A stretch of DNA of 17,201 nt from Candidatus Poribacteria bacterium (lineage in GTDB: Bacteria; Poribacteria; WGA-4E; PCPOR2b), in contig JAPUIP010000302.1 of NCBI GenBank assembly GCA_027296925.1, positions 1-17,201 of the forward strand, read 5' to 3'. Positions 6,391 to 13,003 of this stretch are shown here, one piece after another; positions within the stretch are counted from its first letter, which is position 1; the number at the start of each line of letters is the position of its first letter. Both the position numbers and the translations under genes were made by a program. The notes under the pieces are model-generated. The model ran no database searches, was not told where the DNA came from, and saw nothing but the letters and a program-made list of their open reading frames with translations.

Positions 6391-7845
6391 ATGGCAAAAG
6401 ATATACGTTTGGAGAAGATTGATGCGTACCGATGGCGTATTCCCAAAAGCTATATGAGCGGGATGCGGGTTGATGGAATCATCTATGCCAATGAGAAACT
6501 ACTTGCACAAGCTAAGAGCGAGGAAGCGTTGCAGCAGGTCGCCAACGTGGCGCATCTCCCCGGCATCGTCAAGCATTCACTCGCAATGCCGGATCTGCAT
6601 TGGGGCTACGGCTTTGTGATTGGCGGCGTTGCCGCAACTGATCCACACGCGGATGGTGTCGTGTCTCCTGGCGGAATCGGCTACGATATCAACTGTGGCG
6701 TGCGTTTAGTGCGAACCAATCTGACATCAGAACAGTTAGAAGGCAAAACCAAGGATCTCGTTGCCAGTCTGTTTGAAAAAGTGCCGTGCGGTGTTGGTTC
6801 CACTGGAAAAATTCGTCTCACATCCGCAGAAGAAAAGAGAATGATTGAGGCGGGCTCGCGCTGGGCAATCGAGCACGAATATGGCCTACCGGAAGATCTC
6901 CAGTTTACGGAGGCACACGGTTTTCTGCCACGCGCCAATGCCGATGCAGCCAGCAAACGGGCACTCGAACGCGGAAAAAACCAGCTTGGGACGCTTGGCT
7001 CCGGGAATCATTTCTTAGAAGTTCAGGTCGTGGATCGCGTCTTATACCGAGAAGCCGCTGAGGTGATGGGACTCACCGAAGGGCAGATCTGTATCATGAT
7101 CCATACCGGTTCGCGTGGCTTCGGCTATCAGGTGTGCGATGAGCATGTCAAGACGTGGGTTAAGGTGGCGAAGAAGTATGGCATCGATCTCCCGGATCGC
7201 CAGCTCGCCGCCGCGCCAATCAATTCCCCAGAAGGACAGGAATATATCACAGCGATGGCTTGTGGCGCCAACTATGCGTGGAACAACCGTCAGTGCATCA
7301 CACACTGGGTGCGTCAGGCGTTCATGGATTTCTTCGATACGAGCAAGGATGAGCTTGGCTTAGAGCTCGTCTACGATGTGGCGCATAACATTGGCAAGTT
7401 TGAGAAACACCGCGTTGATGGTGTCGAACGCGAACTGTTCGTGCATCGCAAAGGGGCGACGCGAGCGTTTCCCGCGGGGCACCCTGAGATTCCTGACAAG
7501 TATCAGAAAATCGGGCAACCCGTCTTCATCCCCGGCTCTATGGGAACCGCGTCTTATGTTCTCGTCGGAAATCCGTTGGCAATGGAACAGACGTGGGGAA
7601 CGACGTGCCATGGTGCAGGAAGAATGCTATCACGTCGGAGAGCCATCCAGGCGACGAAAGGGCGTCAGATTGACAAAGACCTTGAAAAGCAGGGCATCTT
7701 CGTTCGAGCCAAAGGTCGGCGAACTCTCCATGAAGAAGTGCCTGAAGCTTACAAGGATGTCGATGAAGTCGTCAAGGTCGTTGATGCAGCAGGGCTTTCG
7801 CGTCGCGTCGCTCGGCTGCGCCCAATCGGTGTGGTCAAAGGTTGA
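6391..7845 (+). CDS. rtcB: RNA-splicing ligase RtcB
   Basis: 484-aa GTP- and Mn-dependent RNA ligase that joins 2',3'-cyclic phosphate or 3'-phosphate ends to 5'-OH ends, in tRNA splicing or RNA repair. The family motifs are all present: 'YDINCGVR' (98-105) with metal ligands D99 and C102; 'GSGNHFLE' (203-210) with H207; 'MIHTGSRGFG' (236-245) with H238; 'YDVAHN' (328-333) with H332; 'HRKGATRAFP' (352-361); and 'CHGAGR' (406-411) with H407, the residue that is guanylylated. The length is normal for the long RtcB form. GAGGAG at 6375-6380 supports the start. No archease or RtcR/RtcA gene is adjacent, and the promoter is a sigma70 rather than a sigma54 type. Confidence 0.97.
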   Translation: MAKDIRLEKIDAYRWRIPKSYMSGMRVDGIIYANEKLLAQAKSEEALQQVANVAHLPGIVKHSLAMPDLHWGYGFVIGGVAATDPHADGVVSPGGIGYDINCGVRLVRTNLTSEQLEGKTKDLVASLFEKVPCGVGSTGKIRLTSAEEKRMIEAGSRWAIEHEYGLPEDLQFTEAHGFLPRANADAASKRALERGKNQLGTLGSGNHFLEVQVVDRVLYREAAEVMGLTEGQICIMIHTGSRGFGYQVCDEHVKTWVKVAKKYGIDLPDRQLAAAPINSPEGQEYITAMACGANYAWNNRQCITHWVRQAFMDFFDTSKDELGLELVYDVAHNIGKFEKHRVDGVERELFVHRKGATRAFPAGHPEIPDKYQKIGQPVFIPGSMGTASYVLVGNPLAMEQTWGTTCHGAGRMLSRRRAIQATKGRQIDKDLEKQGIFVRAKGRRTLHEEVPEAYKDVDEVVKVVDAAGLSRRVARLRPIGVVKG

Positions 7846-7893
7846 CAGCGTGATACGTCTTGTGTCGAATGTTGAATTTAAGGAGTAGCGCCA

Positions 7894-8373
7894 ATGCGAT
7901 CAGATAGCGGGCATCAAGTTGAACGGGTTCAGGTGGACGGGGCAGATCAAGGCCCCCGCCCCCTACCCTCCGAACCCCAGTTCGTCATTGTCTGCCGCGG
8001 TATTATCTTCGTGCTCATGGTGCTACACATTGTCGGTGGTACCTTTTATAGGCAAGTCCTGAAAGGTAAGTCCTATGTCTTCCGGCCGTGGCGGATGTTT
8101 CACGCCAAGGGACTTCACATCTGCGATGTGGAATTCTTTATTCGCCATCCCGACGGACGGATCGAGAAAATTGACCATTTCAAAACATTAGGCTATGACG
8201 ATTTTCTGAAAGCACCGCCTTATATTCGTCGGATTCATGGGGAAGAAGGCGTTTTGCGCGTCGGTCGGCTCATCCGAGCTAAAGTGGGGCATGCTGCGGA
8301 TCTACGGGTAAACGCTCGCATTGCCATACGCCAGGGTTGGAAGCCCCTTTACACCGATAAACGTGTCGAGTGA
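7894..8373 (+). CDS. Single-pass membrane protein of unknown function, partner of the HTTM protein
   Basis: 159 aa. A polar, disordered-looking N-terminus (1-28) is followed by one hydrophobic segment (~30-48, 'FVIVCRGIIFVLMVLHIVGG') and a basic, probably extracytoplasmic or membrane-proximal domain with 'YVFRPWRMFHAKG' (61-73), 'FFIRHPDGRIEKI' (81-93) and several His and Arg residues. I do not recognise the family; the PWRMF motif recalls small proteins encoded beside HTTM genes, but that is only an impression. AAGGAG at 7880-7885 gives a good start 48 nt after rtcB. Its stop overlaps the start of the HTTM gene (GTGA), so the two are probably translationally coupled and act together. Confidence 0.75.
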   Translation: MRSDSGHQVERVQVDGADQGPRPLPSEPQFVIVCRGIIFVLMVLHIVGGTFYRQVLKGKSYVFRPWRMFHAKGLHICDVEFFIRHPDGRIEKIDHFKTLGYDDFLKAPPYIRRIHGEEGVLRVGRLIRAKVGHAADLRVNARIAIRQGWKPLYTDKRVE

Positions 8374-9248
8374 TCGAGACGCAATTCAAAGCAAACGCAT
8401 CAGTTGTAAGAGCTATGTTAAACCGCCTGCAACGCTTTCGGTACTGGGCATTGTGTTATTACGATTCGACCCGTTCAGTCGCTTTAATCCGAATCGGATT
8501 GGCCCTGCTCATCTGGTCTCGGTGGGGGGATGAATTTCTACTATTTCGCGACATACATCTGAGCGCGATTCTATTCAATTCCGCATTTTTCCTTGCCACG
8601 GCGCTCATGTTTGTCGGTTTGTGGACGCGTGTCGCATCACTGGCAACAGCCATCATTCTCTGGTTTATGTATCTGGAGCATGAATCATGGCGGCATCACC
8701 ATATCTACCTCCTGGTTATTGCAACCTCTTTGATCGCGCTGACGCCGAGCGATCGCTCCTACTCCTGCGATCGCTGGTTCGCGCTCCGTCGCGCAAGCAG
8801 GTTGGGATTGCCGGCGCCGCCCGAGATTGGCAATTTATGGGGGCTACGCCTTATCTCCATTCAGATGTCGATGATCTATTTCTGGAGCGGCTATGAAAAG
8901 CTTTACTGGGGTTTTTTGAGTGGCGCGCGCATGCAGCACTATATCTACAATGACTATTCCGGCCCGGACTACAAGAACATCCCCGGATTTGCGTTTCTGT
9001 GCTTTGTTTCTGCGATTATCACTGTGTCACTGGAATTTGTATTATCCTTCGGTCTGTTTATCCCGAAGCTACGTAAACTCTTAATTCCCGCCGGTATCGT
9101 ATTACATATCCTGTTTTATGTTTTATTGCCTGTCCGTACATTTTCCTTGAATATGATGCTTTTATACCTTGCTTTCATTCCAGCCGCTTCTATCCATCGC
9201 TTTATCGACAATATGCACGGGGATTATTCCGGATTGGATAAGTCGTAA
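8370..9248 (+). CDS. HTTM-domain membrane protein (vitamin K-dependent gamma-carboxylase-like)
   Basis: 292-aa polytopic membrane protein with about six hydrophobic segments (roughly 36-52, 64-83, 87-103, 111-125, 161-175, 205-230, 238-272). By eye it matches the HTTM domain of vitamin K-dependent carboxylases: 'YYDSTRSVALIRIGLAL' at the front, 'HHHIYLL' (109-115) where the animal enzyme has NNHSYL, and 'YFWSGYEKL' (170-178) where it has YFIAGLKKL. This places K177 and H111 at positions reported as functionally important in GGCX. The C-terminal lumenal region of true carboxylases is absent. The start is a GTG overlapping the preceding stop; no SD is visible, and an alternative ATG lies at 8418. 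The bacterial function and substrate are unknown. Confidence 0.82.
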   Translation: MIETQFKANASVVRAMLNRLQRFRYWALCYYDSTRSVALIRIGLALLIWSRWGDEFLLFRDIHLSAILFNSAFFLATALMFVGLWTRVASLATAIILWFMYLEHESWRHHHIYLLVIATSLIALTPSDRSYSCDRWFALRRASRLGLPAPPEIGNLWGLRLISIQMSMIYFWSGYEKLYWGFLSGARMQHYIYNDYSGPDYKNIPGFAFLCFVSAIITVSLEFVLSFGLFIPKLRKLLIPAGIVLHILFYVLLPVRTFSLNMMLLYLAFIPAASIHRFIDNMHGDYSGLDKS

Positions 9249-9293
9249 CATCCATGTATATATTTCTTCCGGAGTTAGGAGAAGGGAGAGTTC

Positions 9294-10028
9294 ATGCAAC
9301 TTAAAGACAAAGTCGCAATCATCACAGGAGGCGGACGTGGCATTGGCCGCGCAATCGCGATCGGCTACGCGAACGAAGGCGCGAAAGTCGTCGTCGCCGC
9401 ACGAAGTGGGAATCAGATTAACGCTGTCGCCACTAATATCCAAAAACAGGGCGGCCATGCCCTCGCCATCCCAACGGATGTGCGTGTGAAATCAGAGGTT
9501 GAGAACCTCGTTCAGCAGACGGTGGATCGATTTGGACAGATCGATATTCTCGTAAACAATGCCGGAGTCAATCCACGCGGCCAGTTTCTGGATTCGACGG
9601 ACGAGGATTGGGACCTCGGCTGGCAGATTAACGTCATGGGCGTTGTCTACTGCTGTCGTGCAGCACTCCCGATCATGAAACGTCAACGGCGAGGGAACAT
9701 CATCAACGTCGGCTCCGGCATGGGACAGGTTGGACATGCGGATCTCAGCGTGTATTGCGCCTCCAAATTCGCCCTTCATGGATTGACACAAGCGATTGCA
9801 GAGGAGGTGTGGGCGGATGGCATTATCGTCAACGTCCTCATCCCCGGTCCTGTGAAGACCGAGCTTTCACGTTCCGGCTGGGAGAACGCAGATACTTTTC
9901 GCGCAGCCAGCGATCCATGGAAAGCGCCGGAGCAAGTGGTCCCCGCAGCGATTTTTCTCGCCGCCCAGCCGCCGGACAGTGGCATGACGGGCCAGACGGT
10001 AAGTATCATGCGTCGCAACAGTCCTTAA
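9294..10028 (+). CDS. Short-chain dehydrogenase/reductase (SDR, FabG-like)
   Basis: 244-aa classical SDR using NAD(P)H to reduce or oxidise a carbonyl/alcohol. Visible: TGGGRGIG (11-18) cofactor motif, 'NNAG' (88-91), N113, S141, and the Y154-x-x-x-K158 catalytic pair in 'YCASK'. The C-terminus 'GMTGQTVSIMRRNSP' keeps TGQT but lacks the usual 'DGG' ending of FabG. It sits 45 nt after the HTTM gene on the same strand with AGGAGAAGGGAG before the ATG, so it may end the rtcB transcript. Substrate cannot be assigned. Confidence 0.92.
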   Translation: MQLKDKVAIITGGGRGIGRAIAIGYANEGAKVVVAARSGNQINAVATNIQKQGGHALAIPTDVRVKSEVENLVQQTVDRFGQIDILVNNAGVNPRGQFLDSTDEDWDLGWQINVMGVVYCCRAALPIMKRQRRGNIINVGSGMGQVGHADLSVYCASKFALHGLTQAIAEEVWADGIIVNVLIPGPVKTELSRSGWENADTFRAASDPWKAPEQVVPAAIFLAAQPPDSGMTGQTVSIMRRNSP

Positions 10029-10165
10029 GCCGCGAGCGCACTGTATTGTCCCAGCCGGTCCATCTTAGGATGTAGTCGTACCCACGCCAAACCCGGCAAT
10101 ATCTCTCAAGCGGAAAATGCATCCCCCTGATTCTGTTCTTTTTTGTTTTCTAAAAACGCAAAGCA

Positions 10166-10174
10166 TGATATAAT
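10166..10174 (+). promoter_or_regulatory. Extended -10 promoter of the cold-shock/Sm gene
   Basis: TGATATAAT is a perfect extended -10. A T-rich stretch lies around the -35 position but no good hexamer. The start site would be near 10181, about 43 nt before the ATG at 10224. Confidence 0.4.
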
Positions 10175-10223
10175 TCCCAGACCTTTTTGGTAAAAAACCC
10201 TTAACGCAATGGAGAGAATAACG

Positions 10224-11267
10224 ATGCCAACAGGACGAATCAAATATTACAACTCAGACAAAGGTTTCGGGTTTATCGCGCAAAATAGTGGCGAAGCGGA
10301 TGTTTTTCTACATGTGTCTGCGATTGAGGGAGTATATGACGAGGTTCGGGTTGGACAGCGTATCAAATATGAGATTGTTAAAGGCAACAGGGGTCCTGTC
10401 GCGCAGAACGCAGAGATCATGCTCACCCCGCTTGAGCAGAAACGATTGCGCCAGGGTAAAGTTGTTATACCTCGTGATTATACCCCGCCCCAAAACCAGA
10501 TTGGCGATTTTGAGACGCCTCCGTCCCCAACACCTTCGCAACCCGCACCGGCTCCTTCCCCCGCTTCAGAACCCGCCAAACCGCGGATGGATTCCTCAAA
10601 TGTGGAAAGAGCTGGCTCTAAATCGACTGAAAGTTCTCCAGAAAAATCAACCCAAAGTCCGCCAAATCAAAAGGCTTCCCCCCAGCGTGCGTCTAAGCCC
10701 AAAGCATCCTCCAAGCCGGATGACCGACCGACGTTCGGGGATCTCTACATACAGAAGCAGATACGGCTTCAGACGCCGATGCTTTTTGGATTGTATAACA
10801 ATACGCTGCTCCACGCGACGGTAAGCGATTTCTCCAAATACAACTTCGTTTTGCAAGAAGGGGATGAGACCCAAGAACTTCCGAAAACCGATGTCAAATA
10901 CTGTTACAAAGAGGAAGATGCTGAGAAGGTAAAGCTACTCATGCGCTATAACGAGGAGATTAAGGCGCAAAAATTTGAGCCGATCGTACCGCGAAAGCAA
11001 CGTTATCAGATCGATAATCAAGCGATTCTACAGGCCCGGCAGGCGCGATATCCAATCGAAGTCACAATGCGGGAGGGCGAAATTTTCCGTGGATTGGTCG
11101 ACTGGATGAGTCGGTACGAAATTAAGATGATTTTGGAGAATGGATCGAAAGTCGTGGTGTTTCGACATGCAATCTGTGATTTTAAGGCATTTCCAGCCGA
11201 AGCGCAGATTGAGAAAGAAGGGCAAGCCGGACGCACGGGACGAACGACTGATGAGAAATCAAACTGA
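10224..11267 (+). CDS. Cold-shock domain protein with two C-terminal Hfq/Sm-like domains
   Basis: 347 aa, cytoplasmic, probably an RNA chaperone. Residues 1-68 are a cold-shock domain with RNP1 'KGFGFI' (13-18) and RNP2 'DVFLHVSAI' (26-34). Residues ~85-170 are a Pro/Ser/Lys-rich, disordered linker. Two segments then match the Hfq fold by eye: ~184-228, where 'TPMLFGLYNNTLLHATVSDF' aligns with PVSIYLVNGIKLQGQIESF of E. coli Hfq, and ~276-320, where 'YPIEVTMREGEIFRGLVDWM' aligns with the same strand pair and 'VVFRHAICDF' with VYKHAIS, the Hfq Sm2 motif. A charged helix-like stretch (229-260) separates them. The start at 10224 has GGAG at 10211-10214, 9 nt upstream; the ATG at 10209 has none. 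I know no named family with this architecture. CSD is certain; the Sm assignment is an inference. Confidence 0.85.
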   Translation: MPTGRIKYYNSDKGFGFIAQNSGEADVFLHVSAIEGVYDEVRVGQRIKYEIVKGNRGPVAQNAEIMLTPLEQKRLRQGKVVIPRDYTPPQNQIGDFETPPSPTPSQPAPAPSPASEPAKPRMDSSNVERAGSKSTESSPEKSTQSPPNQKASPQRASKPKASSKPDDRPTFGDLYIQKQIRLQTPMLFGLYNNTLLHATVSDFSKYNFVLQEGDETQELPKTDVKYCYKEEDAEKVKLLMRYNEEIKAQKFEPIVPRKQRYQIDNQAILQARQARYPIEVTMREGEIFRGLVDWMSRYEIKMILENGSKVVVFRHAICDFKAFPAEAQIEKEGQAGRTGRTTDEKSN

Positions 11268-11418
11268 TGATCAGACGCCGGCGCCAAAACCCGTGATGGC
11301 GCAATATCACAAACTCACCCGCGAAGCCGATTTCCAGATGCAGCGATTGCGCGAAGAGCGAGTTGGCGTGTTGTCAGCTGACCTTTATCGGGCAGCGCCG
11401 GCAATTCAAGCCGATTGA
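11251..11418 (+). CDS. Possible small overlapping ORF after the cold-shock/Sm gene
   Basis: 55 codons starting inside the last 17 nt of the cold-shock/Sm gene in another frame. The product is hydrophilic, with 'KLTREADFQMQRLREERVG' in its middle, and unlike any family I know. No clear SD is present; coupling through the overlapping stop would be needed. A second open frame (11297-11575, start only at a TTG at 11363) covers the rest of the 308-nt gap and is Cys-rich at its beginning, which could mean a broken gene. I see no promoter or hairpin in 11268-11575. Confidence 0.22.
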   Translation: MRNQTDDQTPAPKPVMAQYHKLTREADFQMQRLREERVGVLSADLYRAAPAIQAD

Positions 11419-11575
11419 CTATGCGCGTTATTGGAGGACGTGCCGAGGTTTAAGCGAAACGCTTGGCGCAAAACGGAAAACGCCGAACTGCTACCTTGTT
11501 GTCCAGTTGCTTGCTGAAGACAAGCAAGAAAGTGCAATTGTCAAAATGGGTTCGCAACTAACGGAGGGCGTGTAA

Positions 11576-11893
11576 TTAACCTGACGGTCCCTCCGTTGGA
11601 CCTGGCTGAAGCGAGCGCAGAAAGTCGAAGGTGTAGATGCCGGTTTTGTGTCCATCATTCCAAATCAACCGAATTGCGTAACGCCCAACGCGCTGTATGT
11701 CAATGATTTCCAGCTTTCCGGGAACCTCGTCAGCAGGTAGCATTCGTAGCGGGTTCCTATTCGATGCTTTGCAGCGCGCACATGGGCACTCCTGACGCAA
11801 CAATTGATAAGAATATTCGCTGCGTAATCCATCGCGCCATTGGATCGCAAGCTTGGTGGGGAGACGTTTAATCTCGGTTGGATGATGCGCCAT
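11576..11893 (-). CDS. DUF971 family protein (gamma-butyrobetaine hydroxylase N-terminal-like zinc domain)
   Basis: 105 aa, matching the stand-alone DUF971/GBBH-like N-terminal domain. 'IQWRDGLRSEYSYQLLRQECPCARC' spans two family stretches (17-41), and 'VGRYAIRLIWNDGHKTGIYTF' is the typical second half (69-89). The zinc ligands C36, C38, C41 and H82 have the same spacing as in the zinc site of human GBBH. The function of stand-alone members is not settled; they are often encoded near Fe-S or redox genes, and here the neighbour upstream on the same strand is a ferredoxin. No strong SD precedes the ATG. A terminator-like hairpin separates it from fdxA, so it may have its own promoter. Confidence 0.85.
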   Translation of the reverse strand: MAHHPTEIKRLPTKLAIQWRDGLRSEYSYQLLRQECPCARCKASNRNPLRMLPADEVPGKLEIIDIQRVGRYAIRLIWNDGHKTGIYTFDFLRSLQPGPTEGPSG

Positions 11894-11915
11894 TTTTCAG
11901 TAAACGCTGCGGTAT

Positions 11916-11979
11916 CTCAAAAACGGGTGGATATTTGAGTTGGGTCGAAACGTAAAACTCCAATGACCACCCGTTTGAG
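11916..11979 (-). terminator. Hairpin with T-run after fdxA
   Basis: Read on the minus strand, AAACGGGTGG and CCACCCGTTT pair perfectly over 10 bp, extended by CTCAA/TTGAG past a small bulge, with a 36-nt loop containing a further small pairing. The 3' arm runs into TTTTT. It starts 14 nt after the fdxA stop. The GC-rich stem and T-run suit a rho-independent terminator, although the loop is long. Confidence 0.5.
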
Positions 11980-11992
11980 GTTTTGAAGGTAT

Positions 11993-12253
11993 TTATTGCT
12001 TGAAGTAGTCAGCATTTATCTGGGTGAAGTGCTCCCATTCTTCTGGAACATCTTCGTCCATAAAAATCGCTTCAACCGGACATTCTGGCTCGCAGACGCC
12101 GCAATCAATGCACTCTTCGGGGTCAATGTAAAGCTGATTTACATTCTCAAAGTTATCTGACTCTGAGGTCGGATGAATGCAGTCTACGGGGCAAACATCA
12201 ACACAAGCGGTATCCTTGACATCGATACAGGGCTCGGCGATAGTGTACGTCAT
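11993..12253 (-). CDS. fdxA: Seven-iron ferredoxin (3Fe-4S plus 4Fe-4S)
   Basis: 86-aa soluble electron carrier. 'EPCIDVKDTACVDVCPVDC' (7-25) has the C-x7-C-x3-C-P spacing of 7Fe ferredoxins such as those of Thermus and actinobacteria, in which the second cysteine of the first motif is replaced (V12 here). 'CIDCGVCEPECP' (48-59) is the second motif. Expected ligands: C9, C17, C58 for the 3Fe-4S cluster and C21, C48, C51, C54 for the 4Fe-4S cluster; C25 is the extra free cysteine known in this family. 'DEDVPEEWEHFTQIN' (66-80) is the usual C-terminal helix. AGGAGG at 12264-12269 is 10 nt before the ATG. A strong promoter lies about 240 nt upstream. Confidence 0.96.
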   Translation of the reverse strand: MTYTIAEPCIDVKDTACVDVCPVDCIHPTSESDNFENVNQLYIDPEECIDCGVCEPECPVEAIFMDEDVPEEWEHFTQINADYFKQ

Positions 12254-12369
12254 AACTTTATAGCCTCCTAATTCTTAATGTCATAAAATTAGCATAGAAT
12301 CCGTATTGAATACTTTGGGTCGGTGCAGGAGACAGTTGTCTGGACTGATATTGAATTCCAATTCGGCAA

Positions 12370-12498
12370 TTAGACACGCCTTTCTATCCAAGGTCTGGCA
12401 ACCTTCTTTACGGCAACTTGAAGCGGATGGTTCACAAGCATTTCAATAAAGCCGGGAATGGTCAAAACGTTGATGTTTCCAGCCCGATAAAGCAGAAA
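12370..12498 (-). pseudogene. Orphan 42-codon reading frame in the fdxA leader, possible gene remnant or leader peptide
   Basis: Minus strand, between an in-frame TGA upstream and a TAA at 12370-12372, one frame reads like the end of an ordinary protein: '..GNINVLTIPGFIEMLVNHP' followed by 'LQVAVKKVARPWIERRV'. There is no start codon at the front and no SD before the internal ATG, so it is either a decayed C-terminal fragment left in the leader or a leader peptide using a poor start. The family is not recognised. Confidence 0.3.
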
Positions 12499-12500
12499 TA

Positions 12501-12529
12501 ATCATATCACATCTGTCAACTTTTGTCAA
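12501..12529 (-). promoter_or_regulatory. Strong promoter upstream of fdxA
   Basis: Minus strand TTGACA (12524-12529), 17-nt spacer, TATGAT (12501-12506) preceded by TGA (extended -10). A second TTGACA lies inside the spacer. The start site would be near 12494, so the fdxA transcript would carry a leader of about 240 nt that contains the orphan reading frame. Confidence 0.6.
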
Positions 12530-12781
12530 ATAGATCTCAAGGGCTTTGGAGATTTAATGCAATCAGTAATAGCATAGGCCAGTGAGCGTTGCGCACCCGA
12601 TGGGAATCTACGAATCTTCATGGTCGGGTCAACCTTTTCAACTGGGTCAGATCGTGTGAAATTGAGAGCTATCAGTAGGAGACTAACGAAAGCGTCGGAC
12701 TTGCCGAGTCATGACCATACCTCAGTCGGAAAAAGCGGCAATAAACTTATAATCACCTACCAGCGTCGAAAAATACAATGT

Positions 12782-12947
12782 CGGCAAAATTGTTTTGCCG
12801 CAAACAGTGGAAATTGACCTCTAAATTCCAGAGGGCTATTTCCATTTGAAGTGCCTCAGGTCATACTCATTTAATGAGTAAATGCTAATCAATCCAGTAA
12901 ACATCAGCTTTGGTTGTCAACCCTGTTTCGATTTTACGCGTAAATCG
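12782..12947 (+). promoter_or_regulatory. Cluster of four inverted repeats upstream of the secreted protein gene
   Basis: Gene-free stretch. 12782-12800: perfect 8-bp hairpin, CGGCAAAA/TTTTGCCG with loop TTG. 12808-12844: stem TGGAAAT/ATTTCCA enclosing CCTCT/AGAGG. 12864-12880: perfect 17-nt palindrome TACTCATTTAATGAGTA. 12929-12947: CGATTT(T)ACG/CGTAAATCG with one bulged T. A TATAAT at 12748-12753 with a poor -35 could start a transcript running through all of them. Operators, a structured leader or a small RNA are all possible. The rest of the gap 12530-12781 shows nothing I can name. Confidence 0.45.
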
Positions 12948-12987
12948 TCGAAGAAGAGTTGAAATGATAATAAACAATTAAGGACCG

Positions 12988-12994
12988 AAAGGAG
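12988..12994 (+). promoter_or_regulatory. Ribosome binding site choosing the second of two ATGs
   Basis: AAAGGAG lies 3 nt before the ATG at 12998 and 9 nt before the in-frame ATG at 13004. Normal spacing favours 13004; the difference is two residues. Confidence 0.5.
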
Positions 12995-13003
12995 TTCATG
13001 CAA

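Noticed and set aside
6333..6422. 29-codon frame overlapping the rtcB start as a separate gene
   Set aside because: No SD before its ATG and no family resemblance; mentioned only as part of the rtcB leader.
7376..7888. 170-codon open frame on the plus strand inside rtcB
   Set aside because: Out-of-frame shadow of rtcB; the rtcB frame carries all catalytic motifs in the same stretch.
12620..12817. 65-codon open frame on the plus strand
   Set aside because: No SD, no recognisable sequence, and it runs through the 12782-12800 hairpin; length is compatible with chance.
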